A stretch of 64,000 bases of DNA, from the NCBI GenBank assembly GCA_936440205.1, contig OW387149.1, positions 30,348,966-30,412,965 on the forward strand, given 5' to 3'. Below, piece after piece: positions 1-11,665 of this stretch. The first letter of the stretch is position 1. The number at the start of each line of letters is the position of its first letter. Made by a program: the position numbers and the translations under genes. The notes under the pieces were generated by a model. The model did not search any database and was not told where the DNA came from. It was given only the letters and a program-made list of their open reading frames with translations. The DNA comes from Lepidonotus clava. Lineage: Eukaryota; Annelida; Polychaeta; Phyllodocida; Polynoidae.

Positions 1-389
1 CCCCAGATACAAACTACGCCTATCTCCAGGGTGACGAAGGAGGGCGTACTCTCCCAGCAGTTTGTGTGTGGGTAATCCCATGGTAAAATGGCAGAGGATA
101 TGAGTGGAGAGTGTAAGTTTGTTACCTATAGATGTTTGTTAGTGGTAAGGGGTTGGTTAAGGCCCTATCACACTACACGACTTTGACTGCTATATCCGTA
201 GAATATGAGGATATCCCAGAAAATCCGCACACAGATGCGATACAATCATTTGAATTGGCAATATGGAGTACCTAACACATGTGTAACAAACAATTCTGTC
301 TCTTATATGTGTGATTTCTCTTGCGACATTGTTACATCTCAGCTCATGTCGTGAAATGTAATACTCCCTTCGATGGCCGAGTGTGGAGG
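1..389. other. non-coding flank, no feature seen
   Basis: No reading frame with coding character, RNA gene or repeat structure is visible before the target-site duplication of the first transposon. It is probably intron or intergenic sequence. Confidence 0.5.
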
Positions 390-398
390 TGGGATCTG

Positions 399-1362
399 GC
401 AGAAGGGCCGTTGGTCCAATAAGACCCTACTGCAAGTAGGGTCTGCAAAGCCTACTTCAAGTAGGGTCTGTATGACAGCCAATCAGAATGCTGGAAGCCT
501 ACTTGTAGTAGGGTTTTGGACTTAGAGAGTGGAACTCAAAGGCTATCTGTGGTGTGGCATAAAAAGGCTACTTGTAGTAGGGTATGGGACTCGAAGCCTA
601 CTTCTAGTAGGCTTTGGGGCCAGAAGCCTACTAGTAGTAGGGTAAAGGAATGCCTACTTGAAGTAGGGTGTGAGACCTAAAGCCTACTGGAAGTAGGTTT
701 CAGGACCTAAAGCCTACTTGTAGTAGGGTTCAGGACTAAACCCTACTTGTAGTAGGGTTCAGGACCTAAACCCTACTTCAAGTAGGCTTTGGATCCAGAA
801 GCCAACTGGAAGTAGGGTAAGAGAAAGGCTACTTGTAGTAGGGTTGGGGACCTGAAGCCTACTTGTAGTAGGGTGCGAGACCCAAAGCCTACTTCTAACC
901 CCTAGGCCAGGGACTTAAAGCAAGCCTACTGGTAGTAGGGTTATGGACTCAAAGCCTACTTCTAGTAGGGCATTGGGACCCAAAGCCTACTTGTAGTAGG
1001 GTTTAAAAACCCTACTTCTAGTAGGGTTTGGTACCCGAAGCCTACTTGTAGTAGGGTGAGAACTTGGAGTTACAGTCATGGAACTTGAAAGTCCATATTA
1101 GATATCCTATGTATAGATCTAACTATGAACTTCTAAGCAGAAATTACATCAGAACACCTAATTGAAGTAGTGTCTGAATTCACCACAGTACTTCTAGTAG
1201 CCTTCCAGACAAATATACAACTTCTAATACTATGCAGAAAGTAGTTAGAATATATTTAAATGGTCTATATTTTCATTTGCTAGCTGAGTGTAAGACCCTA
1301 CTTGAAGTAGGGTTGGAAACCCTACTGGAAGTAGGGTCTTATTGGACCAACGGCCCGCCTGC
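399..1362. mobile_element. non-autonomous TIR transposon packed with palindromes (MULE-like?)
   Basis: The ends are 33-bp terminal inverted repeats with two mismatches (left GCAGAAGGGCCGTTGG..., right end on the other strand GCAGGCGGGCCGTTGG...). A 9-bp direct repeat, TGGGATCTG, flanks the element at 390-398 and 1363-1371 and is read as the target-site duplication. There is no transposase frame. The 964-bp interior is almost entirely spaced copies of a short palindrome, CCTACTTGTAGTAGG and variants. A 9-bp duplication is typical of Mutator-like elements, but with no transposase the superfamily is an inference. The clean TIRs and exact duplication suggest a fairly recent insertion. Confidence 0.85.
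424..1335. repeat. array of about 22 short palindromes inside the TIR element
   Basis: Units read CCTACT-N3-AGTAGG, with the central three bases varying (TGT, TCA, TCT, GGA, GCA). They are spaced roughly 20-45 bp apart, with short linkers such as TTCAGGACCTAAA. Clear units start near 424, 451, 499, 570, 597, 627, 651, 683, 713, 740, 770, 829, 858, 924, 954, 985, 1009, 1039, 1297 and 1318, with decayed ones near 803, 888, 1158 and 1187. Each unit is self-complementary, and the outermost units fall inside the element's own TIRs, so the array probably grew by copying terminal sequence inward. Confidence 0.85.
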
Positions 1363-1449
1363 TGGGATCTGTGGGTATATACCTTGGGTAAATACTGAAG
1401 GACGCAGTTTACCCCCATCTAACCCAGGTCATGGCTGCAGGACCTTGAA

Positions 1450-1660
1450 ACCGACAGGGCGACATGAGCATTTATTAAATTTCATGGGAAATAGCCCTTG
1501 CCTTGCGACAATGACAGGGGGCATAATGACTTCTTAAAATTGACAGGGCGTCATGAACCTTTTTAATTCGACATAGGCTTCGCTTTTTCACCAGCTACAA
1601 GGAGAGGAGACTCCCGTACATTTTAACATCGACATAGGGAATCCCCCATCTACAACTCCC
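1450..1660. repeat. decayed copy of the GACAGGGCGACATG repeat family
   Basis: Repeated phrases such as CGACAGGGCGACATGA, TGACAGGGCGTCATGA and ATTCGACATAGG occur at roughly 70-80 bp intervals. The same phrases make up the TIR elements at 32391-32620, 35605-35846 and 59031-59240. Ends are not definable here. Confidence 0.45.
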
Positions 1661-1852
1661 CCCTCATGATACCTCCAGTAGCTGCTACTTATAGTCCCGG
1701 GAAACAACAACAAACGAGTTCGTGCCAGGGATCTTGTAATTGTACGCAGTTTCTTCTGTGCCTTATTTTCGCTACAGACTTAAAATCTTTCCAGAGGCCA
1801 TATCTTCTGTTGGTGGGTTTACATTATTCGTTATCCATTCTATATTGTTTGT

Positions 1853-1903
1853 GGGGTTAGTTTAACGTCCGGCCAACCCTTAGGGTTCTTTTACCAGACT
1901 GAC
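1853..1903 (+). repeat. dispersed repeat segment, copy 1
   Basis: About 50 bp (GGGTTAGTTTAACGTCCGGC, then CCAACCCTT and TTCTTTTACCAGACTG) is nearly identical to 19850-19899. Similar GTTTAACG cores are common in molluscan repeats. The two copies are far apart and in the same orientation. Confidence 0.7.
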
Positions 1904-2093
1904 CATTCTATATATATTGCCTATCCGGGCATAGGGCCTTCTGAATGCCCATGAATTCTGATTCAGCTCACAACTTAAAGTACTTTAACGATCTTTCTAT
2001 TTGTCTTATGTCAAAAATCTCTACCTTCATTGTCCCTGGGAAGTATGTTCAGCTGTTGCTTTTTTTCCAGTATTCTTACTGGACCAGTCTGGG

Positions 2094-2140
2094 GACCCTG
2101 CACTGACCAAGTGGTTCTTTGAGTTCAATTCCCGGTTAGT
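2094..2140 (+). repeat. truncated tRNA-like fragment
   Basis: A B-box-like GAGTTCAATTCC lies next to TGACCAAGTGG, which resembles an A box, and the segment opens with GCACTGAC and closes with GTTAGTGC, which can pair. The boxes are far too close for a complete tRNA, so this is at most a deleted tRNA or SINE head. Confidence 0.25.
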
Positions 2141-3202
2141 GCTTGGTTCACTAAGGGATGAGGTACAGCAAAAACGATATCCAGGTTTTGATCACCTGCT
2201 GTTTGCCTGCCCTATCACCTTCATCTCATAGATTCAACCACCAAACATAGAATTCGTCCCAACTGGTTTTTGCCGTGAAAATGACCCCGGATCTTGGTAC
2301 GGCGTAAAACACCCCACACTCACTGCTGGACCAGTCTTTTACTTTTGCGGTCTATGAAAATTAGTTTCAGAGAGATCTGCCTATGCCCTCACGTACGGTG
2401 AATGCCTTGTGGATGTTCCCTGCCCATTACATAGGTGTGAACATTGCAACAGCACATTCTTCCATGCTGTAGGCCTGAGGACCCTGCGGCGTCTGTAATT
2501 CTCCCTACCACGGGTAACTGATTTACAGCATTTTAAGCACCTTCAAGCTAATCTGGACCAATTATAGTCGGAGAAACACAGGGAGAACTTTTTTGAAAAT
2601 ATACAAATATCTGCTACATTTTCAAACCAATTTAGAATACAGAAATTATAGAGATACGTGTTGAAAAATATCCAATGCTAATTTTCCATCATTTTAAACA
2701 CATCTACCCTGGTTAATGAAAAATCACATAATTATTCTTTTGGACATGACGATATTTTCCCAATAGCAACTGGATCTAGGCTAGTCTGCAGGTAAAACAC
2801 AGGAAATAAAGCTTTCCATGGTGAGGACAATTCTACGATCTAGCCTTCAACCTACATTGGTGCATATAGCTAAGAATACCAACTGGAGTTGGTGTACTCT
2901 ATATCTATGATTGGTCTTACTCAGAAGAACAGTGAATTTCTGAGTTAAACAATTCCCAGTATCACCATTTAAACGTAATATCCAGTGAATATTATTATTA
3001 GAATCCCTGTTTCTGTAGAGGCCGGGAAATGCCGGTTGCGTGGTTTCAAAAGGATAACAGTTGTAATGGGAAGTAGAACTGCATGTTATGCATAGAAAAC
3101 GGCAGAAGTTGTCGGCGATCACCAGAGGGCCGTTTTTAGTCTGAATGACCTCTAACTTAACCCAAGGTCAAATCGTGGCTATGGAGAGATACAAAGGAGT
3201 CG

Positions 3203-3253
3203 GGCCCTGGGCGATATTAGGTGTGGGGGAGGCCCTGGGCGATATTAGGTGCA
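3203..3253. repeat. short direct duplication
   Basis: GGCCCTGGGCGATATTAGGT occurs twice, 29 bp apart. No function is suggested. Confidence 0.7.
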
Positions 3254-6200
3254 CTGCACGTCATCAGGAAGTGACAAATTATTATTATGAGAGTGTAAAA
3301 GGGCCTCACAGCTAGAGCTGGGTTCTCACGTCGGACCGGCGCCTAAATCAGAGCCTCGGGGGCACTGGTTTATGTGGAAATGATATTTAGGAACCATCCC
3401 AAGTACTGGTGTGGTATGTAGTTATGCCCATTTTTCAAAATGATTTTTATACTTCAAAACTATTTCTTTTCAGTGACTCATTGGCATGTCGTGAAAATAA
3501 ATACCGTGAAAATAATACTGAATATGAGTCATATCGCTTATACCTCCATGAGAGAAACTATGATGTGGCACTCCATTCTGAGTATTTTTAACGTTTTTAT
3601 GAGCAAACGCAAATAGCTATTTGGTTTTATTTGAACCATGATCCCTTCTTCTCCCCCTGAGGGTTAAAATAAAACCAATAGGAAGTTGGAGAGAACTGTG
3701 AATAGTGTAAAACTAACGGCAATGGTGAAAGAGTCGGGTCTCCTAGACATTACCAATTTCCAACTCTACTTACTCTTAATTTGGATTGTAAAGCCCCATG
3801 TGCACTACTAGAGCAAGTATCATGAGTTAAAACGCCCTGTTTCTTATTACATATCCAGTGGCGTGTTGTTGACGTGAGGAAGTTAATGAAACTCGAGACC
3901 ATTTAGAAAAGGCATTGTTTTTCAACTTCCTATATGATTAGAATCTAACTATTTATCAGTCGAGGCGTTCACGTTGTGCCCACCCATGGCCACTGGCGAG
4001 CTGAGAATACTCCTTTTACCCACAACTTTCACAGGGACCCTCTGGGCATGGAAACATCAATCCTGCAGTGTTAGAATATACGTGTGGGGGTAGGGGGTGC
4101 GGGGTGGAGATTTTTTCTGGTGGACCTATGTCAGTTGTGCGTCCTATGACGTACGTAGACAGGTTTGATAATTAGCTAAAATGTTGGTGTTTTTATTAAC
4201 CCAGGGCGTGGGCTGTGAGCCAAGGTAGATTAGGTTCTGTCTGAGTAAAGGTTGGTTTCTACAGGACGATAGAGCCAGGACCCCAAGAGGCGACTACACC
4301 TAGCGATTTGTTGCTGACAATAGTTAAGGAAGGGTCCCACAAAACGACAAACTAAGTTCGTCGTTGGCCGTTCGGTGTTAACCCTTTCCCTCCCAAGTGA
4401 CCTGTGTCTGTTGAGGGTACTAAGTAATTGATGTACTAAACGCCAGTGTTTATTCCCACATGGGGATGTACCTTTATCGTTAATAGACTAAACGGTGAAT
4501 AATTAAATATTATTTGTCGGGCCTTGCAGAGTGTTTAGTTGGCCAGAAAGACTTATAAACCGAGAAAATTAAATCAAGATAGTTGTTTGAACAAATGCAA
4601 ATGACCAACGATTTTTAATTTCAGAGCTTTCATAAAGCAGAATAGAACATATTTTCGCTTTTTCTACAGCTTTTTCTACAGATAATAGTCTTCTATTTGG
4701 CCACCTTTATACAAACTTAGCTATTTGATGGTCTTTTGTTCACCATTTATAGCCAAAGTTCTTCGGCCATTTGAATTCTTTAATGGCAATTTGGAATACA
4801 GACAACATCTGAAAATGTATCCCTCTGCCACTTTGCCGATCTTGACCTGAGAATATCTTTCGCAGTTAACTTTCTCTGCTGTTGGCGATTTTTCTACCTA
4901 AACAGCAGAGTCTACTCTCATGGACTCAATTCTCGCCGTACAGGTATATCTCAGTGCAGAATATACTTTTCTCACCTGCGTTCTTTCCGCTGGTTTCCCA
5001 TTTGCTGGTAACCCCTTTGCTGGTACTCTCCGTGCCCTCTCCCACACCCCTACCGCCATGGGGTGCTCCATGATCCATGACATGTCAACTTACATGTCAG
5101 AGATAACATGTCGGAGATAGCATGTTAGAGGCGGGGTGTCGGGATTCAGTGTGGGTCAGTGATTGGCGATTACTGGATCTGTGTTTACAAACATGACCTA
5201 TTCCACACGCCTACGGGCACCACTATCCGGGCAGACACTGTGTGATACCATAGAGATACATAGTCTATGGTGATACTTTTGCCCTCATTTAATTTATATA
5301 TTCTTATTGTGAATATCTGTATAATTTCTTTCTGAGTTCTTTATTATGTTGCATTGTTAAAGAAGTCTGGTTAACCTAGACTATGATTTAGTCTCTCTAC
5401 ATTTTGTTTATTGTTTTTTTGGTCCAAACTATATCAAGTCTCAATGAGCTGATTGTAAGATATCGTATCGATTCAGGCTCTCTTAGGTTGCTCATATCTC
5501 ATCTTAAGCCCCGCACTCAGTGGGCCAATTCATACTCTAAACCTCGTCGAAATTTTACTTTTTCCTAAACAGTAATGATATTCCCACGCCCCAAACAGTT
5601 ATCTGATTCGCATATCACATCCACACAATATCAAATACAGACCCACATTATGGTTGGAGAGTGATCAGAACCAGCAGCGGATTAGGGGAAGGGGGGTGTC
5701 CAATGGGTCCTAAACCCCACCCCACCCCCCTTTTTTTTATAATTTCCTTTTCTTTTCTTTTGGTGGAGACTACATATAGACTAAAAAGAATGTCACGCGT
5801 GAAATACTTGGCCACTTTCGAAATCCTGTATCTGCCCCTGCAGAACCTAGTAAGATCCAAGGTCAAAGTTCACGTTTGGGGTCAAGGACTCCTTATCTGA
5901 CCCCTGGGTTAGTTTTATCAGAGGTCACCTAGTACAAGGTTTACAAATAACGCTAATTACTACCTCCACTTTGTGGGGTTACCTAATACAACACGGACCA
6001 GAGTACCTACACACGTCGGGCAATTTGGATCCAAGGACCTTCAAATCTACAGGCCCCTTGGTCAGGCTATGGATGTCAGAAACACAAGGACATGGGTTTA
6101 TCATCATGGCTGAACATATTCATTCAGTGCCGTATCCGTGGCAGGATGGGAGGTTCTGAGCGTGTTTGTAATCCACTAAGGTTTTGAAAATTTAAGGCGA

Positions 6201-6745
6201 AATTATTCAAAACATAGCAGTTTGGCCAGAATACCCTAAACCCCTTAAGAATTTGTGTTCATCTTAGGGCTACAGTGGTCCATCACTTCTCAACTACTTT
6301 GGGCGTGTGCTCTATTCATTAACTGTTCCTATTATTTTCTAGGGTTTTTATGCAAGTACCTTCTTCCTTGTATGACAATGAAAGGCAATTAAAGAAATTC
6401 AACGCCCTTCTTCTGTTGCAATAGATATGTTTCATTCTTAACTGGTTTATTTGGTATATTCATGAACATTTCCCCTTGTATCTTATTCCCCTCGATTTCA
6501 ACATTCTCTATATCAATTTGCATAAATGAAATGTTTGAAAATAAATGCCTTGTTTGGATAGATGTCAAGCCTAGTAGTTTCTTTCAATAGCACAGATCAC
6601 AACACTTGTAGCCTCAAACCAAAGTCTCTTTTGGCGGCTCAGAAAACGCCTATGCAAAAACTCTAGAAAATAGCTAGCAGGCTTAGTCCAAATTTAGGTC
6701 ATGACTTTTCTAACTGTTCTCAGAAGCCAGAAAGAAGACACTTTC

Positions 6746-6778
6746 CAATATAAGAGACTCCTTGTTTCTCTTATATTG
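6746..6778. repeat. perfect 12-bp-arm hairpin
   Basis: CAATATAAGAGA and TCTCTTATATTG flank a 9-nt loop. It is isolated, with no terminator or element context. Confidence 0.6.
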
Positions 6779-9417
6779 TACTTCATACAGTTATCTACCT
6801 TAAGTATGTGGTTTTCTAAATAAATATTAACTAAACATAAACAGACGAAATACTAAGTCAAAGGCATGAAAAATAAAGTTGCAGGGTACATAATCAAACA
6901 TTCACATTATTCATTTTTGATGTTTTGAACACACATCATGATGAATGTACATGAAAATAGTAGAATACCAAAGTGATTCCCTAAAGTATCTGAAATTAAA
7001 CAACTTGTGAACGATATTCAAAATGAACTCATTTAAAACATTTCAAAATTCAGTTGCTATGTCATAAAATACCTGTAATGTCATGGAAAGAAAAAATAAC
7101 TTCAGTGCAGAGCATGCTTAATGTCATACTGCGGTTTCTATGTACACAAATTGCTAAAACTAAACATTTTTCCAAGAGGAAAAATAATTGGAGAGATCTA
7201 ACCAAGATGAGCATTTCTGGACAAGTTTTGAAAACAGTTTTTAATCGATTGATTTATAATCTCTATGAACTTTCAACAGTTTGGTTAAAAGTGCATCTAA
7301 ATCAAAACTTTGGAAAACTGACGTTCAAATTGATGAACTTTATTACATCATAAAATAGCTTCGTTATGAAACGAGTTTTCGTAAAAATGTTTGCTGGAAT
7401 AAAATGTCCAGAAATATTTGAGTAATATTTGGTTGATCTCAAGGTTGGAGTATAGAATAAGATTCTATGAGTGAACCGAGGTTAGAAATGAAGTAAAATT
7501 ATCATATTCGTAAACTAAGGATATTCACAGCCATGCATTTTACAATCAAAAATCTTCACAATATGTAAATTTAAAAAAAGAAAAAAGGTATTTAGTGTTA
7601 TAGTGATACTAAGATACTGACTACAATTCATGCAGTGAAGTGAAAGTACATAACTTAATTTAATTGTAAATTTCATACAAAAAACAAAAGAAAGATATTT
7701 GTAAATATCATAAACCTTTTGGCTAATTATTCATTAGCGAAGGAGGCCTGTTACAGGCAAGTTCTTCTAGCCAATCGCACTGTGACGTCATTTTGATGAA
7801 CATAAGAATGATTGCATTTTAAATTCGATTTTCAACACTACGGGCTACTATTGGATTTTATATGTGAAAAAGAAAAAAAAAATTTCTTCGGTATAACTTT
7901 GTTGACAAGGACCAATAGATAGAAAAGTTATTATGGGACGAGGCTAGGTGTGAACTGTATGGATGCTACTGCATAAAAAAAATAACAAAATAATGATGAA
8001 TTTCGTTTTTGTAGAAAACAATAGATAGGAAAGAAGAGATCTGTTAATAAGCTGTTAGTCACTACACCCTAGAGCGCCCCTCCTAACTTAACAGGTACCT
8101 CACATACTCTAAAGATACTACACATTGAATACAACACTGCCTAGTCTGTACATGCTCGGTGCTCTATCTACCTGGTTCGGCTTTCGAGACGCTCTCAAAG
8201 TACTCGCTCCAGATCTGGTTCACCATAAGGGTGCCGTCCTCCGCTGAAATAAGGTATGGTCAACGACAGGGTTATAAAAGGCCTAGAGCCAACGGGCCGT
8301 TGTATGTGGTGCCCTGCCTATGGGACACTGCATATAAAAGAACGCTTTTGTAGTAAAAGTGTAGGGGTATGGTCTATATTTTATTTATACATTTAGTCAT
8401 CCAGGAGCAAGGTGAAACGTCCTGTGCTCCAGAACTACTGCATATGGTAGCTCAAACCAACAACATGAAAACAGTAACCCGCCCATCATATTTTTTGAGT
8501 GATTGTCCATCAGAGGTATTGAAATGACATGTTTGATTTGAATTGATGAAAATATCAGCTGATTATTATTAGAAATTCTCATAATAACCAGTTGATGGAA
8601 TACACTGATTAAGTCCAGGAGGTACAGGGCTGTCGGTAAACCCCTTAACATGGCCCCTTGAAAAAACCCTGACAGACTGTTCAGTAACACAATAGAGATA
8701 CATAAGTTATATATGTGTATGGTAACACATATTGTTAAAACTTCGTCCTCTTATGTCTGAATGATATGAACATTATTTCAAGTACGAATTACTAAAATTT
8801 ATTATAACTGTATTCAATTAAAATATGAATCTGAAAAAATCTGGAGTTCACTCAGGAGGTAATCTAACTGGGGCGAACAATTCATTGAGCTGGGCTGGAG
8901 GTTTCCCCATCGCCACCAGTTTACATACTTCTCACTAGGGGGCACCACTAGCAAGTGGCCAAGGTTAATATTGGCCATAAAGACGTCAGTAACCACACTT
9001 TGCTTCTTCGTTGATTTGGGATATTAGTAAACACATTATAAGACTGCTAAATATATGAATATACGAAGACAGTCTCTGTTTTTAGCCTAAAGCAGTAAAT
9101 AGCACATGATGTACTGGCATTAAATAAATGGCCTTTGTCCGATTGCCTTTTGGCAGCAATATCGGCATATGGAATATAAGATAAAAGCTGTATTTTACTA
9201 TCTAATTTTCACTCACAACTTCGGACAGGGAATGAAGGCACTAGTATAGACATTACACATATCACTAGAATCGATTTTGAATTATGTTTGAAATGACAAG
9301 TGACATGCATGGATCATCAAATCTCCGGTGGTCAAATCGTCTCGTGGAATACAGCCTATATAGCATATACATACACTAAGCCATGAAACAGGTGTCGTTT
9401 TGTGAGCCCGATTCAAA

Positions 9418-9472
9418 AAAAGTGCTGTCACAAAAAAAGTACTGTCACAAAAAAAGTGCTGTCACAAAAAGT
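9418..9472. repeat. short tandem repeat, about 19 bp x 3
   Basis: CAAAAAAAGTGCTGTCA is repeated head to tail, with one GTG/GTA variant, ending in a partial CAAAAAGTG. Confidence 0.85.
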
Positions 9473-10424
9473 GTCCATACAAACAGTTGACGCCTTCCAA
9501 ACACATTCAGGTGGGAGCTGGGCAGCCGGGTTCTGACAGCTTGGGTGACATGTTATTCAGAATACAACTCAATTTATTTTTATTTTTTTTCCCCGCGGAG
9601 GCCATTTCGCCTCGTCTCAATAAAAACAAACAGAATACACCTCAAACAGGGATAAAGTCGTTCAGAAGGCCCCGAAACTTACTGGGTCAAAATATGTAAA
9701 AATATTTTTATTATGACAATTTTCTTTTGAATAAACGTCATTTTCCTAAAGAAAATGATATCTAAATGTGAAGACAATATATTTCCTATGCAAGAAAGGT
9801 TTCCCTTCTGACTTCTACACGTAAAATGAGGGTAAATTTGGGCAAATCTTTCTCTGTATAATCTGTCTATACAGCCGCCAATTTCTGATGCGTAAAACAA
9901 GTTACGACGTTTATTACATTTTCAAATGAATTTTAAAAGATATTCTGCACCAGGTGAATGCTCTATACTGTCACTCTTTTCTCTGATACCAAAAGATGAT
10001 GACAGCAACGGTCATCGTTTCCCTTGCTTGAATACCGTTGGGATTAGAATGATTTTTTGGCAAAGGTGTTCACGCCTTACCCTGATTTAATTTGAATTTT
10101 AAATTCCACTTTTTTTTTAAGCAAAGTAAACTTTTTTTTATAATTGCTGTTGATGCTGCCGACACTCTTTAAACCTCTTGTCAACCTCTGGCTTAAGATC
10201 TTTCAAAATATTCATCAAGGTATTTGTAATAGAATTCGAACCTCCAAGCTTTTGCTTGGCTCAAGAACTTCAGGCGCAACGAAAGGCAATTTATGACAAC
10301 CATAGGCATGGGCGGATTCAGGCGGAGGTACACACCCTTCTTCTCCCAAAATATGGTGCTTTTTAGATTCCATTCCATAAGCAACCCCCTCTATACTGAG
10401 TGTAAATATAACAAACTGATATGT

Positions 10425-10700
10425 CTTATCCATGCCATCTGCGGAGTCTGGTACGACCCCCTCGGGCTGCTCGTGCCCGTCGCCCTCCTCCCTCTCCCCC
10501 CTCTATATACGGTATAACATGTCTTACCAGTGCCGTCGGCGGAGTCTGGTACGACCCCCTCAGGCTGCACGTGCCCGTCGCCCTACTCCCGGTCCCCCCT
10601 CTATATACAGTATAACATGTCTTACCAGTGCCGTCAGCGGAGTCTGGTACGACCCCCTCGGGTTGCTCGTGCCCGTCGCCCTCCTCCCGCTCGATGAGGA
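10425..10700 (-). repeat. 98-bp tandem repeat carrying a splice donor
   Basis: The phrase GCGGAGTCTGGTACGACCCC starts at 10441, 10539 and 10637, exactly 98 bp apart. The array holds two full units and a partial one. It is GC-rich in AT-rich surroundings. On the minus strand each unit holds the end of the coding exon (GACGGCACTG) followed by intron start GTAAGACATG. The donors at 10625 and 10527 are intact. In the leftmost unit the site reads GATAAG and is lost. Because 98 is not a multiple of three, each unit is read in a new frame, yet all three stay open across the array. Confidence 0.9.
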
Positions 10701-10738
10701 ACCCATCCACATCCTTCTCGTCCAGCGCATCCTCATCT
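10626..10738 (-). CDS. second exon of the acidic docking-protein gene
   Basis: A 113-bp exon with acceptor TTTTCAG just upstream (10739-10745) and donor GGCACTG|GTAAGA at 10626/10625. It enters in phase 2, matching the donor of the 11644-13931 exon: AG plus A gives Arg. The translation begins DEDALDEKDVDGFLIEREEG and ends in DSADGTG, so it is again very acidic, continuing the character of exon 1. It leaves in phase 1. An alternative donor 98 bp further on (10528/10527) would extend it to 211 bp and change the exit phase to 0. I recognise no domain. The next exon was not found to the left and may lie outside the window. Splice sites and frame agree well; function is unknown. Confidence 0.7.
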
Positions 10739-11040
10739 CTGAAAACAAAGAATGGAAGACGGTTAAAATCATTATGCCATATTTCTGTTTCATGTGTTTA
10801 ATTAAAATATGTATCTATTTGGAAAACGAACAGATGCAAACATTTCTTTCTCAGGATATGCAGGATCCGTTTCCCTGGTTAGATATGCTATGTGCCTGTG
10901 GAAAAAGTGTTTCTTTAGAAATGTGGAAAGGAAAGGTTATGTATCATGATACACAGTACCATAAGATCTATACAATGGGAGCCTAAATATTTTGGCATCC
11001 AGGATACATAAAAATACGCCTTTCTAATTTGAATATGTAC

Positions 11041-11665
11041 ATCAATGACCCCCTACCCAGTAGAACTCTCCTATAATTGAGGTCAGTAAAACACGAAATG
11101 ACCCTACCCACTAGAACTCTCCTATCAAAGAGGTCAGTGATTGACCAATGATCCCACCCCAGCAGAATTCTCCTATGATAGAGGTCAGAAATAATATTGT
11201 ATCAATGAGCCCACCCGGTAGAACTCTCCTGTCGAAGAGGGCAGTAATAGGCCAATGACCCCTACCCTGTAGAACTCTCCTGTCAAAGAGGCCGGTAACA
11301 GACCAATGACCCCTACCCGGTAGAACTCTCCTGTCAAAGAGGTTGGTAACAGACCAATGACCCCTACCCGGTAGAACTCTCCTGTCAAAGAGGTCGGCAA
11401 CAGATCAATGACCCTACCCAGTAGAACTCTCCTGTCCATGAGGTTAGTTATATCTCAGTGACCCCTACCCAGTAGAACTCTCCTATCAAAGAAGTCAGTA
11501 ACAGACGCATGACCCCTACCCATCAGAACTCTCTTATGAAAGAGGTCAGTTATTCATCAATGACCCTTACACAGTAGCACTCACAGGTCAAATAGCTCAG
11601 TTATTTATCACTCATTCAATGACCCCTACAAAGTCAAACTCACCTATCAAAGAACTCAGTGATTG
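11041..11665 (-). repeat. 51-bp minisatellite overlapping an exon end and its splice donor
   Basis: Twelve units, period mostly 50-52 bp, with the phrase TAGAACTCTCCT(A/G)TCAAAGAGG starting near 11061, 11112, 11163, 11219, 11270, 11321, 11372, 11422, 11473, 11523 and 11575. The last unit, near 11634, is the true 3' end of the 763-codon exon and its donor. On the minus strand the functional unit reads TTTGATAG|GTGAGT; most other units read GACAGGAGAGT, so the GT is lost. The second unit from the left matches the exon copy closely, including the exonic TCAGTGATTGACC. The period is a multiple of three, and part of the array stays open (11439-11185, repeating GEFYRVGVIGLL). Confidence 0.9.

Larger units (their letters stand above)
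1372..10424. other. long non-coding stretch, intron or intergenic
   Basis: About 9 kb without a convincing exon on either strand. If the acidic minus-strand gene continues past its 10626 donor, this is probably its next intron. It contains an old fragment of the GACAGGGCGACATG repeat family (about 1450-1660), a dispersed repeat segment (1853-1903), a tRNA-like fragment (2094-2140), a 21-bp direct repeat (3203-3253), small tandem repeats (5087-5126 and 9418-9472), an HNF4-like site (5860-5872) and a hairpin (6746-6778). The rest is AT-rich and featureless. Confidence 0.5.

Noticed and set aside
399-1362. CRISPR-like array of repeats and spacers
   Set aside because: The repeats are 15-bp palindromes with variable centres, linkers are irregular and similar to each other, and the whole lies inside transposon TIRs in eukaryotic DNA.
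10130-10310. Possible next exon of the acidic gene (minus strand, DLKPEVDKRFKECRQHQQQ)
   Set aside because: It is a short frame adjoining a GGGCGGATTCAG repeat end. No acceptor with the needed phase 1 was convincing.
10432-10986. 184-codon plus-strand open frame
   Set aside because: It is antisense to the 98-bp repeat and the 10738-10626 exon. Its repeated Pro/Arg/Ser content is the repeat read backwards, and its tail has no coding character.
11185-11439. 84-codon repetitive minus-strand frame (GEFYRVGVIGLL units)
   Set aside because: It lies in the intronic minisatellite. It is open only because the unit length is a multiple of three; no separate gene is needed.
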